Assembly (NCBI GenBank): GCA_022113835.1
Contig: JAILWY010000016.1
Location: 9,889,501 to 9,953,500, forward strand
Direction: 5' to 3'
DNA length: 64,000 bases
DNA from: Atopsyche davidsoni
Lineage: Eukaryota > Arthropoda > Insecta > Trichoptera > Hydrobiosidae
Below the pieces are notes generated by a model, which was not told the DNA's origin, did not search any database, and saw only the letters and a list, made by a program, of their open reading frames with translations. Position 1 is the stretch's first letter. Each line of letters starts with the position of its first letter. A program made the translations under genes and the position numbers. Positions 1 through 11,384 of the stretch are shown in pieces.

Positions 1-1510
1 TATAGTATTGTTAAATATATTTAAACTGCATATCAAACGTGCAAAAAAATAATGAAAACAACGTTGCAAATAATATATATTTTTAAGCTAATACCACAAA
101 AAAAATTTTTTTTAATTTCAATCCTAGTGTAGCGGTGAAATTTGCATATTACAACAGCTCTACTCATTCTCAAATATTAAAATTAAAATTACATGACTGT
201 TCTTCTCAGATATATGTACCTAACTAAGAATATTCTAAAATAATACAGTAGATATTACGAAAAGAAATTGGAAAAATATTATAATTTTAAATAATTAAAG
301 TCTGGTATTGACAAATCTCGTAAAATTCGTGAAAAATTCAGGTGTGAATTTTCACGACGATCCAGACAATATAATCACTCTTATCTATCAAACACGACAA
401 TTAAATCTTCGGTGTGAATATTGAAAGGTCAGCTGCGTGTATAATGTGACAATTATTTTTTCCGAATATAACGAACAATGATATCAAGGGCGTTCTCGCC
501 TGCTTCATCAATCTAAACAGCAATAAAAATAAAATTGCGGTTGCCGCAACTTTAATTTGCATACAAGGTGGAAAATCAATCAATTTTTGAAGGACTGTAT
601 CACCTTTGAATACATTTTTAAATTAACACCAGATTTTTTTTTAATGATAATAATGCATATAGATTTTATCGCAATTCGCAAGATTTGTAAAGTTGGTTAT
701 TTTATTTTTTTAAGAATTTTAAAATCAACACATATCACTTGTAAGAGATCAGTAATCTCGTTTTTAAAGTACGTTTTGTGTCCCATCTAACCTCACCCTG
801 CTCTGTCAGGATCGGGAGCACTGATGAAGCAGTTTAAAGCTTATAAAGGCAAATGTTGCAGTTTCTTATTGCCTACATTTCCGGAATTTTCAATGTTGCA
901 TTCACATAGCCTGCGCTCATTGTTTAATCTAAAAATTATAATATTCAGCTCTTAGTTTATAATTCAACATTTTTCTACTGCTTAAAAATATAATTTATTG
1001 TTAATTAATTCAGAACCAAACCTAAAATAATATTTCTTAAAAATGTTATTCAATAAAAATGGACACGGTTGTTTAAAAAAAATGGTGAAAATACACCGTC
1101 CTTTAAAGGGTAAATCAGATTTGTTATTTTGAAATTTTATAATAAAATAATTACTCTGTAAATATATTGTAGATTGTCCGCATTCAAATAACACAGATTT
1201 TTTTTAATTTACACCTTAATCCGAACTTCCTTTGTTGCATTCAATTACTTAATTAAGCAATAATTACTGGCAAGAGTATGAGAAAAACTATGAAATGAAC
1301 ATGACTGTTAATTCATAATGGACTTATGTTTCCACGAATTTATAAGATCTTAAATGAAGTGGAATTAAACCTAGAATTTATTTTCATTGCAGGATGTGTG
1401 AGATAAACGGAGATTGCATTAGTACGTGTAAATATACGAATATTTTTTCAACCCTACTGCCTACAACTTGAATTCCAGTTGGCTTGTTCTGATGCGAATA
1501 AAATGTTCCG
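1..1510. other. AT-rich non-coding sequence
   Basis: I see no supported exon here. The short open frames are low-complexity and lack splice context that would connect them to a gene. At about 1,393-1,421 a good acceptor (cattgcag) is followed by an ATG and 29 bases later by GTACGTG, so a tiny exon is conceivable, but nothing ties it to the ADAMTS gene downstream. The stretch is upstream of, or within the first intron of, that gene. Confidence 0.5.
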
Positions 1511-1885
1511 CTCTTCTTCTTCTTCGGGTGCCTCTTTTCAGAAGAGGTTGACGACCATCTCACTGAGCATATACTTATGCTGAGCCAGTTTTCATGGTTT
1601 TCTTAGGGAGAATAGTGTAGTCCCCGGATCCTTCTACTCCGCAGTTTTATACTCGAAGGAAAAATCTGCGTATTGCTGCTGTCCATAATAATTATTTCCT
1701 TACAAAGCTCTGGCGCTTAGATCTGATACTCCTTCTGCAGCAGGTTGCATGAACAATAGCAAGAACCACCCATTTTAATAAGGTACTTGCAGAGCACATC
1801 CCTCCACAATCATTCCAAGTCCACTACTCCATAACAAACACTCAGGGTACAAAATAGCAGCCATGCATAAGCAACAGAATGAGGA
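1511..1885. repeat. Dispersed repeat family, copy 1 (longest)
   Basis: This segment opens with a CTTCTTCTTCGGGTGCCTC-type motif and runs through GAGGTTG.CGACCATCTCACTGAGCATATACT to CATGCATAAGCAACAGAATG. The same order of blocks recurs near 6,693, 7,871, 8,263 and 11,250, so it is an interspersed repeat. Read on the minus strand the first 110 bases stay open, ending in a Glu/Lys-rich tail, which would fit the 3' end of an old retroelement. I cannot assign a family. Confidence 0.7.
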
Positions 1886-3508
1886 GAACAGGTGGTTAAT
1901 AATTTTAATAATTAATTTAATAAATTATTTTAAAATGTAAAGAACAGAACTGAATCGTGATATTAATGTTTTGACAGTCGTTGTTTTGAGTTTTGACCAA
2001 AACGCAGCGCAACACAGCGTCTATAAAATATGATATGGTTTACAATTGAAGATATTTCCTAATGAAACGACCTTGAGATCTGACATTGTAGGATACCTGA
2101 ATGAGTGACCGGCGATAGTCTGCTGTTCACACCACAGCGACTGGGTTCTGGGTTCACCAGAAACACAATGATCCTCTGTACTGCCCGCGAAGGTCGGCAA
2201 TTGTCTCGGTTCACAGGGCGGCTACCTGGGAAAACACGAGCCCACCTTGCCGGCTGCAATAACTAATAACCACAAATATTAATATCCGAAAGTGCCCCGG
2301 TTAACAAGGTGCTATTCTCTAATTGTTTCCAGAACAAAGGGCAATAACACTAAACATATTTTAGTGCCTTTAAAAAAGCGCGCTCTTGCCAAGTTCAACG
2401 GATTTACTAGAGTAATTCGTAGCAATGAGGTGTAGCAGGTTATGCTTACTAGAATACATCGTAGCAATGCGATGTAGCAGGTCGTGGTATGAAGTTTAAA
2501 TATGCAAATGTAATAACAGAGAAACCTTCAGGCGGGGCATTTATGAGTGTGCTTCCGTCGTGAAGACATGAAACTTGTATTTGTTCATTCACGGTATAAT
2601 GAATATCACCGACAGAATATAAATAGATTTTTTCATATCACTCGAATACTCAAAATATCGGCTTTTTGTTTTAATTTCTAGAAATAATTTATAGATAAAT
2701 TTAAATAAAAACACTGTAATATGATATATATTTACACTGCATAATTGATCCTGGATTATCTAGATAAAAAAAAATTCACATTTAAAACATCGCTTACATA
2801 TAAAGACACCAGAAGAGAGCGATATAAGCAAGCTTTGAGAATAATACTGTTTGCTTTATTTTTTTTTATAAATAAAATAATCTTATAAAGCATGTCCTCA
2901 TCGCACGCCACTGAAATTCAAATAGTCTAAAAATATTTAAAAAATGAAATTTTTCATTTGAGACCAAATGTTAAATATCTTGCATATATTTGAAACTTAA
3001 AAACATCAGTTTAATGTGTCCATTGTCTCGGGCAGTGCAGGAGATGACATTGGCCTCTGCGGCTGGCAAAGGGATATAACAACTCAATTTGTAAATAAAA
3101 TATATCCATAATGATTATTCAGGGAAGGCGTGAGAAAAGGGCTATTGGGTCAATGAAACAATAATAATTTAGACCATTTATTTGGTTTCACGAGACGCGC
3201 AAAGAAGAGAAATTCTTAAAATTCATGACACTACCCGAAAGTGAAAAGCTATACTACACCTCAAAAGAATTTTTAATTGAGAGTTTAAATAAATACTACT
3301 GCAGATAAATAATATTCAATTAAAATTAAATCAAAAATAAAATTATTAATAGGACCATATAAATTTTTCATTTGGACCGTGAGAACTTTTTCTCTCTACA
3401 TTATTAAATTTGTAGCGATGGCTCTAAGCAGCAAAATATCTCTTACAGTTTGAGTTAAAAAAAATATTTGAATCTAAATCAATTGTAATTTATTAATGAT
3501 TAGATCAT

Positions 3509-3552
3509 CTGAAGTCCCAGAACATGGTCCTAGGACGGGGACCGAAACGTCG
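3509..3552 (+). ncRNA. Degenerate hammerhead-ribozyme-like motif
   Basis: CTGAAG is followed by a stem of GTCCC paired with GGGAC, then CGAAAC, a six-base loop and GTA. This resembles the hammerhead order CUGANGA, stem II, GAAA, short stem III, UH, but the CUGANGA core lacks its last A and an extra C sits before GAAA. Hammerhead motifs with very short stem III are known from Penelope-like elements and other retroelements. I infer an inactive relic; no element ORF is visible near it. Confidence 0.35.
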
Positions 3553-4804
3553 GAGTAATATATATTTTGTAATTAACATTTTATGATTTAATATACAGAC
3601 GATGATTTTGATGTCAAGTTTTAGTACATTTGGTATTTTTGTCCGAATTTTTTTTGGTGGAATTCGAGAAATTGATCAAAGAGAATGTTTGGCGAAACTA
3701 GTCACAAGAAAAAAACAAAAACCAAATCGCAAAAAATATTTATTTTATTTGTATGAAATATATGTCGTCAAGCTTTAGAGTAAAATATCTCTTAAACAAG
3801 GTGTTTAAGCGAATTTCGACCGATGGTAAAAAGTAAGTAGACTCGCATGAATCACCTGTATATAGGTGAGATATTTGTTACTTAACAAAATAGTCGGGTG
3901 TTTCTCCACAGACCTTCAAGCGGCAGAAGATCCATATCGGGTGTCTTCCTTCGCTTTCAGTAATAACTGACATGTGTGTTTTTCCTCTTTTGTAATAATA
4001 ATTATGGCGGAGGCCGCCGTAATAAGGCTGAAAAGCCACTTACGCCCGTTATTATCCGTAAAATCGTATTAATAGTAACAAATTGTGAATAATGTGGAAT
4101 TCGGACGCTCATTTGCGGTAATTACCTCACTGCATTCGTTTATAATGAAAGCTGACCTGGTGCTAAGTCTCTGCGTGCTAAATAAATATTCATTCGATAC
4201 TACAACTTATTAAGATCCTTGCTTACAATGAGATACATTTAAACACACAAATTTAAGGCATATTTCTCATAAAATGTTTAAATAATTATTTTTTACTATA
4301 TAAATTAGATTATAAGTGATTTGCGTGATTCATAAGGTTCGTTTATATTTTGTGAGAAAAACTGCTCGCCTTGGTTTTAAACTCACCGCACCCCACTGAA
4401 TGACCAAATTATTATTTTTTTATTTATAATTATGTGATGTATTCTACGTATACACTACTTATTATGAATATTTTTTTCATTTATTTCTTAAATATAAAAT
4501 AAAATAATCATCATGCAAATACCGTAACGCAGTGGTTGATAGGGACTCTTTTATTTCGGGTAAGTTTCTTTAGAGGAAAAATTTAGATGTCGTGCAAAGT
4601 GTTAATTATTAAATGGTTATATTACGTAGTATATTTTTTTTATTCCAAAAACATGTCTAGCCTGAGTCTATCTTATCTTCTAGCCCAAACTAAGACTTCA
4701 ATGACCTTCATTTTGACCTTGTCCTTATGCGTCAGCCCAAGCATTCAATCTCTTCACGCCGCGTGCGTTACACGTAGTCTGTGAATTAATAATTTTAGGA
4801 ATTG

Positions 4805-4870
4805 AAGCAGCCTCATGGCTCAGTGGCTAGCACGCTAGCTTGCCTGTTTCAATGAGCTTGTCTTGATTTT
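4805..4870 (+). repeat. tRNA-like SINE head (candidate)
   Basis: TGGCTCAGTGGC at 4,813-4,824 matches the RNA polymerase III box A pattern of tRNAs, preceded by a tRNA-like start. About 25 bases on, GTTTCAATGAG is only a weak box B. No acceptor stem closes, so this is not a tRNA gene. A tRNA-derived SINE fragment is the best reading. Confidence 0.35.
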
Positions 4871-6692
4871 TCTCGATTCTGTCAAATATATATAGGCTTA
4901 AAAGAATTTTGAGTGAGCATTTCACCCTTCTACGATATTAAAATTCATGACTTAGCAAGTGATTGAAAACTTGCATAAAAAAGCTTTTTCGTGTTACCGA
5001 CATTTGTATTAATATAAAATAAAATACAAGAACACAATATTTGTATACTTATAAAGATAGTACACACTATTAGTGTGTGGATTATAAAATATGTATTAAC
5101 ATCACAGTCTTGCGTGTCAAGTATGCTTTAAAATAAAAAAAGGTATTATTATATATTATTTATTACGCAAAAAACTAGTGAAAGCAGACATAAGAATGTT
5201 ATTAAATGTCCGGACTATTCTAAACATGTAACATTTTACTTTGGCTTGAAATATAATAACAGATATTAAAATAATATACGAGTATTAAAAAATAAGAGCT
5301 ACGGCAAAATTTCAACTATAATAACAGGAACTATATATAAGTTTAAAATACTTATATAGGAAATGCAGCGATCGAAAGTTGAGGTTTAAAGCTGCCTACA
5401 CGCGTTGCGACACAACCGACGACCGACCCAAAAATTGATCTGGAAATTTCCTCACTTGTTAGTTTTGTAAAGCATATTATTTTTTTGATAACTCAGTAAA
5501 GCTTTTGGACTATTAAAAAGGTGAAACAATAGTATTATATAACACTGCAAGCTTCCAATCGATTAGAAAACGACGTAATGATTTAATTAACCACATTGTT
5601 TAGGCAGTCGTAATAAAATATAGTTTAAACTTTCTTTTAGTTTTTTTACGCAATTGGTTTGGTCAGTAAAAACGTTTGGTAAATAATAAGAGAAATTATA
5701 AAAATAAACAAGTTCTCGTTACTTTAAAAACTTAACTCGAGTTCATTACCTCAGCTGCAATTTTTTTTTCAATGTACAGTGTCCCAGAAGGCATGGTATT
5801 ATCAAAAATATTGAACAGAAATGAAGCCTTAAATTAAGACAGCATTAATAAGCATTTAAAAATAAAATTGAAAAATGATTTTTGTAATTGAAATGCTGTG
5901 CATATTTTTTACATCTGCTCGCTTTTCGATTTGTATGAAAAAAATTCAAATCTAGTAATGATATACCTTTAATGGATTTCTTTGAATAACAATGGTTTTT
6001 TTTTTATACATTTTAAAACAATTATACATTATGGTTTTATTACAGTGTTTATCTCCAGTTACGCTTTTAATTACTGTTGATTTTTTTACTCAGTAAATTA
6101 CTCTTAATTAATTTTAAATTGCTATTTCCGTAAATAAAATGATAAATCTATGTAATTTTTTCGAAGATCATAACATTAAAAAAACAATTTTCCATGTTGT
6201 AATTGTTATAAATTAAAGGTATCAGTAATATTACTTTGATGATAATGAACTTACCGCGTTTATACGTGGAATTTTAAATAAAATTTCTGAACAATAACTT
6301 TAACATTCACATAATTTATTGTAAAGCAAATTTTTCAGTCCTTATACAAGGTTAATGATTTTACAAGTACTGCCCGAATGGACTGAACACAGATACAAAA
6401 TAAATATTTCCAACATAAACAACTAGCATTCAATTTGTAATCTAAGGTAAATATAAATACTAAAGCTGATACTGATTATAGACAGATGGAAAGAGAGCTA
6501 TTTTGATCTGCAGAAGCACTGCAAGTTTATATAAATAGCATAAATAAATTAATAATTAACAAAACGTTTTATGTTATGATAACCTTTACATATTACAATG
6601 CCTCAATTATTTCTGATGTATTCAAATTCATCTTAAAACGATATACAGTCATATCAACTGTATATGGGAAATCTAAACCCTCGTATTTTGAG

Positions 6693-6832
6693 CCCTTCTT
6701 CTCCATCAAGTGTCTCTCCTCAGAGGAGGTTGGCGACCAATTCACTGAGCATATACTCATGCTGAACCAGTGTTCATAGTTTTTTAAGTAGAAAATAGTG
6801 TAATGGATCCTTCTATACTCTACTTTGAGCTC
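6693..6832. repeat. Dispersed repeat family, copy 2 (5' part)
   Basis: It shares TCTCCTCAGAGGAGGTTGGC and the CACTGAGCATATACTCATGCTGA block with the copies at 1,511 and 7,871, and stops after the GATCCTTCTATACTC block. It is a shorter fragment covering only the first third of the longest copy. Confidence 0.7.
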
Positions 6833-7870
6833 AGGTAATCATAAAATCAATAATTTCTAGTAGTATATTTCGGTGTTATTTTAATCTACAGCCGGCTCTG
6901 CAGAGTGTTTTAAACAAATCCAGCTGTGGTAATTGTGGCACAATTGTGCACAATACACGGTCTGGCATGTGAAAATTAGACACAGCTATCACGGGGTACT
7001 GCCAGCTGTAGCTTGGACAAAACAAAACTTTCAGCACATCATGTGGCAGCTGGTTGCCCAGTGCCACATCGGATCAATAGAGATGCTGGGCATATGCCAT
7101 TTTATTTCACAATATTCGGGTCAGTTAAATATAACAGATTCAACAGTTAAGTCACCACTTCACTGTCCAAGAAAATATAACGCCATTCCATTGAGAGACA
7201 CAAATTGATTGAATGAATTAAAAATCATAACAAAAACCTCGTGTCGTCAAACCCTGATTACTTAATTCAAGTCGTTTTTCTCTTGAACCCTTAAATTATT
7301 TTTGCATACATTCGTATTATGCTTTTCAGTAACTCTAGTTGTGCTGTAAATTTAGCATCACACATGCTATATATTAAGCTAAAAATATTTCAGGTCTTAT
7401 ATTGATCGTGTGTCCTTTCTTTAGATACAATGGATTGTGTGGAAATTTATCAAATAAAAATATATACATGTGGTGCTTAACATATCACAAAAAACTATAA
7501 AATTACTATCACCGTTACTTATTGTTAATATTAGCAGTTTTTTTGAAGAACAACAAAACTAAAATAACCACAACATTGTTAAAATAAGCAGTGCTTATTT
7601 TATTGTGTAAGCTGCACGCCACTGGTAAAGTAAATAAAAAAATAAACTTGAAGCACGTATGCTTGCTTTTGATTTTAACAACGAAAGGTTAACGCTCTTG
7701 GGCATTAAAATTTACTAATTGACTGTAAAATGAAAATAAAAAACTCTAATTGCACAATCATGGGTACAAACGTGACGCGTAACGGATTTGAATAAATATG
7801 CTACAGTTATTTTACTGTCAAAGGTGCGAGAAGATGGAAGGTAACCGAGTCATTGGCATAAGAGAATCGT
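6833..7870. other. Non-coding sequence
   Basis: Open frames of up to 91 codons on both strands at about 6,880-7,210 overlap one another and fall in a GC-richer patch with several CAGCTG words and imperfect inverted repeats. This looks like a decayed mobile-element fragment. I see no splice-bounded exon. Confidence 0.4.
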
Positions 7871-8219
7871 ATTCTTCTTCTTCGGGTGCCTCTCCTCAGA
7901 GGAGGTTGGCAACCATCTCACTCACATCTCACATATAATGAGTGCTCATGGTTTTTTTTATGGAGAATAGTGTAGTCCCCGGGTCCTTTTATACTGCGTT
8001 TTATATTCGGAGTAAAAGTCTGCGTATTGCTGCTGTTCTTAATAATCATTTCCTTACAAAGCTCTTGTGTTTATAATTGATACTCCTTCTGCAGTGGGAT
8101 GGAGCAGGAGCCAAGTCATTCACAATTATTCCAAGTCCACTACTCCATTACCAATATTTTACAAATTCTCGGGGTACAGAATGGCAGCCATGCACAAGCA
8201 ACATAATGGGGAGAGCGGG
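7871..8219. repeat. Dispersed repeat family, copy 3
   Basis: A nearly full copy of the repeat seen at 1,511-1,885: the CTTCTTCTTCGGGTGCCTC opening, GTATTGCTGCTGT, TTTCCTTACAAAGCTCT, CTCCTTCTGCAG and GGTACAGAATGGCAGCCATGC blocks occur in the same order. A partial further copy begins about 45 bases downstream at 8,263. Confidence 0.7.
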
Positions 8220-8262
8220 GAGGATCGAGGACGACAATCATATTATCGTTTATATATAATGT

Positions 8263-8330
8263 CTCTTCATCAGGTTCTTCTCCTCACAGGAGGTTGGTGA
8301 TCATCTCACTGAACATATCTTCATCTTGAG
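8263..8330. repeat. Dispersed repeat family, copy 4 (fragment)
   Basis: Only the opening block is present: TTCTCCTCACAGGAGGTTGG followed by the ATCTCACTGA.CATAT block. It lies directly downstream of copy 3, so the two may be a tandem arrangement or a nested insertion. Confidence 0.55.
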
Positions 8331-11249
8331 GGAGCCTAATTAGTTCTGCTGACTTCTAGCCATTAGCGTATATTCTGCTTCAATGTTAAATTTGCCTTTT
8401 TTAAACTTAATTTTTCCCTTTGCAATCAAGTGCAGTAGGCTTTATTTGGTATTACTGAAAATATGGACAGTACCTTCCGCTTTTTACCATCGTCAAAAAT
8501 TCTACTTCTTTGTGACTCTCATTTGTGATGCGGTCAATAATCACAACGTCGATATATTGCTCAGAAGCAAGTTATTTTGAGATATTAAGTATATTTGGTA
8601 TTTATTAGAAGGGTGACATTTTATACTATTTCATTATTATTTTCTATATACGTAATCTACATTTTTTTATATTTTCAGAAGTAATACTTTTCAAGCACTT
8701 TGTTGCTTTGCGTATCGCAATTTTTTAAAACTTTATTGTATTGTGAAAAACCAATATTTAGTAAAGATTGTTTCTGAATTTAATACTATATGTGCTACCT
8801 GAGTGTATTTTGTGTTTGTGGGTATCTTAGCCAAAGTCAACCCCAAAATATTTTTTTTATACTATATTTATTTTATAAAAAGCATACTTTCCCTAATTTA
8901 AAAATTATAGTTGGTCTTCTCAAAAGCGTGTATACCTTTTAGCTGTATCTAACATCTTTAAAACTGTCATGTGGTAACTAAGTCGGTTCGTCTTTCCAGC
9001 ATCGCTCTGGTTTATATCGCATTGCTTTGTGGGCGGATTTAATAATAGTATGCTATGACAAAGCAATCATAACGTGAGTTTTCGGTAATTGGAGAGGATT
9101 TCACTTGAAATTGGGCAAAAACAGCTGATATAATGACGCTAGATTAGCTGTCCTATATTTGGTCATTGTGATTATGTCAGTAGGGTTAAATGTCTGAGAT
9201 CTGATTCAAAATTTATTAAAATCCACCAAAAATCACCGCAAAATGATCATTGTAATATCACCATGATAGACACGGAAATTATGGATAATAGTAAAATTAC
9301 TTCTTTAGCCTTCGACTGGTTCATTCATTTTTACAATTGGATACAAATGTGAAATACGTTTTATTCTAATATAGATGTACTTTTGTATGCCTCTGTGATT
9401 TATTTCAACAACTCAATGCTTGCAAAAAAATATAAATATATACATATATATATTGATGTTTTAAGCTAAGAAGAATCATGTTAATATTTTAGATAATCGA
9501 TTTACACACGAAACGATGAAAAAAGCACTAAAAATTTATATTTGCATTGGCACCGTAGCACAATTGAGCTTTGTAGAGGTGTTGGTTCAAATTAATAATT
9601 TTTATCCAAATTTCATTATCTTTTTACAATGTACTCTAGAAAAACGAAATCGGTCACATCCAAATTATTTTTGCTAACCTTCTTACCTACTTGTATTTTT
9701 TTCAAATGCTTTTTGCTAATTTTTATAAAATAATTTTCTCATTAAGCCTAAGAGCAGTAGCAAAATTTTATAGTATTTAAATCAGCAGCTGAGTACAGAA
9801 GCTGCTTTTCAATTTACCACTGCTTCATCATGCTGATTCATCGGTGATAAATTGAATTCCATTGGATAATTGCTAATTGCAATTGTAGAAAACTAGATAT
9901 CGGAAAAATAGGCTTTATTCCCTGTGTTCGTTCTCGGCTTCGCCTTACTTACCTGGTTTTATCCAACCATCAGCATCGTGGCTTTAAATACTGACTATAA
10001 AGTTAGAAACACAAGAATAAATGAGAAGAAAGCAAAAAGTGCATTATGCAAGTGTCTTTCTCTAGTCTCGTGCCCTTGTTAAGGCGAATGATCTCAACTT
10101 TCGAATAATAACATATTAATTGATATTTGAAGCTTAAATTTTATCTGTAAAGTCTGCACCGAATAAACCATTTAAACATCAGTCAACATTTCACATGTGC
10201 TCTTTATATTTCATAATCTGACACGCACAGTGTTTTAGTTTCTGTTATTATCTGTTAAAATTTCACGCGTAATATCGTGGCATTCCACAATTTGTTCCTA
10301 ATGTACAATAAAGAACTTATAATTTCAGGTAATGTCCCCAAACTTCACCGGCGCCATTTCAACTGTCACCAGTTTTAATGGGTTTTTTGTGATATACCGT
10401 GGGATACCTGTCTCCCTTGAAATGAATTAGAAAAAAAAACATAATTACTGCATTAACAAGATTTAAAGTTGTAACTGTTATTCTCTGGCATTGCTTTTTA
10501 CTGCATGCTCTGTGGTTACTTGCAAATGAAACCTAAATAAAAAAAATAGTTTCACTGTAAATTTTTAGTAATAATTCGTGGTGAAATGCAATAACAAACG
10601 TTTACAAATTATTAAAAAAAAATTTAGATTAATCAATAATAATAGATCACTTCCTTTTGTGAGAAGTTTCAGGGCCCCACGTGCTTTGCTCCCCGGGGGA
10701 TTTCCCGATCCCCGGTTAACCAGTGCCTGCGTTGTTTCAAATTTGCAACTATTTGTATAACAATAGCCTGAAAAGCAAATTCAATGTTCAGTTTACCATC
10801 CACTGAAAATTCATGACTTGGAGATACGGTACGATAGTTTGAACCCAATTTATTGGTGAACTTTTCTTTATTCACCAAACAAGAGGATTAATTAAACAAA
10901 ATTAAACCACAACAAACCGATGTGTTTTCAAGCTCATGGTCATATGAACCATGTTAGCTATTTAGGGTATTTTAATAATCTGGTGTACCTCATTCAACAT
11001 CAATGTTGTACGCGTTATTCAGAATCATTTACCAAACTAGACTTGGTCTATGTTAGTCAAAATAATAATCCTGAAACAAATTTATATAATACAATGTAAC
11101 GACAATAAACTGTGATGAACGTAGACCGTGACATGAAAATAACTGCTTAAACATTTTTTTTTAATTTCTCTCACAAAATAGATGTTTTATTAAAAGGAAA
11201 ATACCTAAAATAATGTATTAGTTATTCCGGCAGTCAATAAACCTCTTTA
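8331..11249. other. Non-coding AT-rich sequence
   Basis: No supported exon. There are short GC-richer patches, such as 10,670-10,740 with a CCGGGGGATTTCCCGATCCCCGG-like imperfect palindrome, but no frame shows splice sites plus protein-like composition. Confidence 0.45.
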
Positions 11250-11384
11250 TTTTCCTCATCAAGTGCTTCTCATCAGAAAAGGTTGGCGACCACTTCACTG
11301 AGCATATACTCGTGCTGACCCAGTGTTCATGGTTTTCTAAGGGGAAAATGGTGTGTGTAATGGGTCCCCGGGTCCTTCTACCTC
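11250..11384. repeat. Dispersed repeat family, copy 5 (5' part)
   Basis: TCATCAAGTGCTTCTC, GGTTGGCGACCA and CACTGAGCATATACTCGTGCTGA match the first third of the family. It ends after the GGGTCCTTCTACC block, close to where copy 2 ends, so truncated copies share a similar 3' boundary. Confidence 0.65.

Larger units (their letters stand above)
1886..6692. other. Non-coding AT-rich sequence with small GC-richer blocks
   Basis: No exon supported. About 2,085-2,260 is a GC-richer block with a minus-strand frame of about 66 codons but no homology I recognise. About 3,990-4,200 has a low-AT block around an imperfect GGCGG/CCGCC inverted repeat that looks like a conserved non-coding element. A hammerhead-like motif (3,509-3,552) and a tRNA-like box A (4,813-4,824) are listed separately. 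The rest is AT-rich sequence with homopolymer runs. Confidence 0.5.

Noticed and set aside
4805..4870. tRNA gene
   Set aside because: Box A fits but box B is poor and the arms do not fold; kept only as a SINE candidate.
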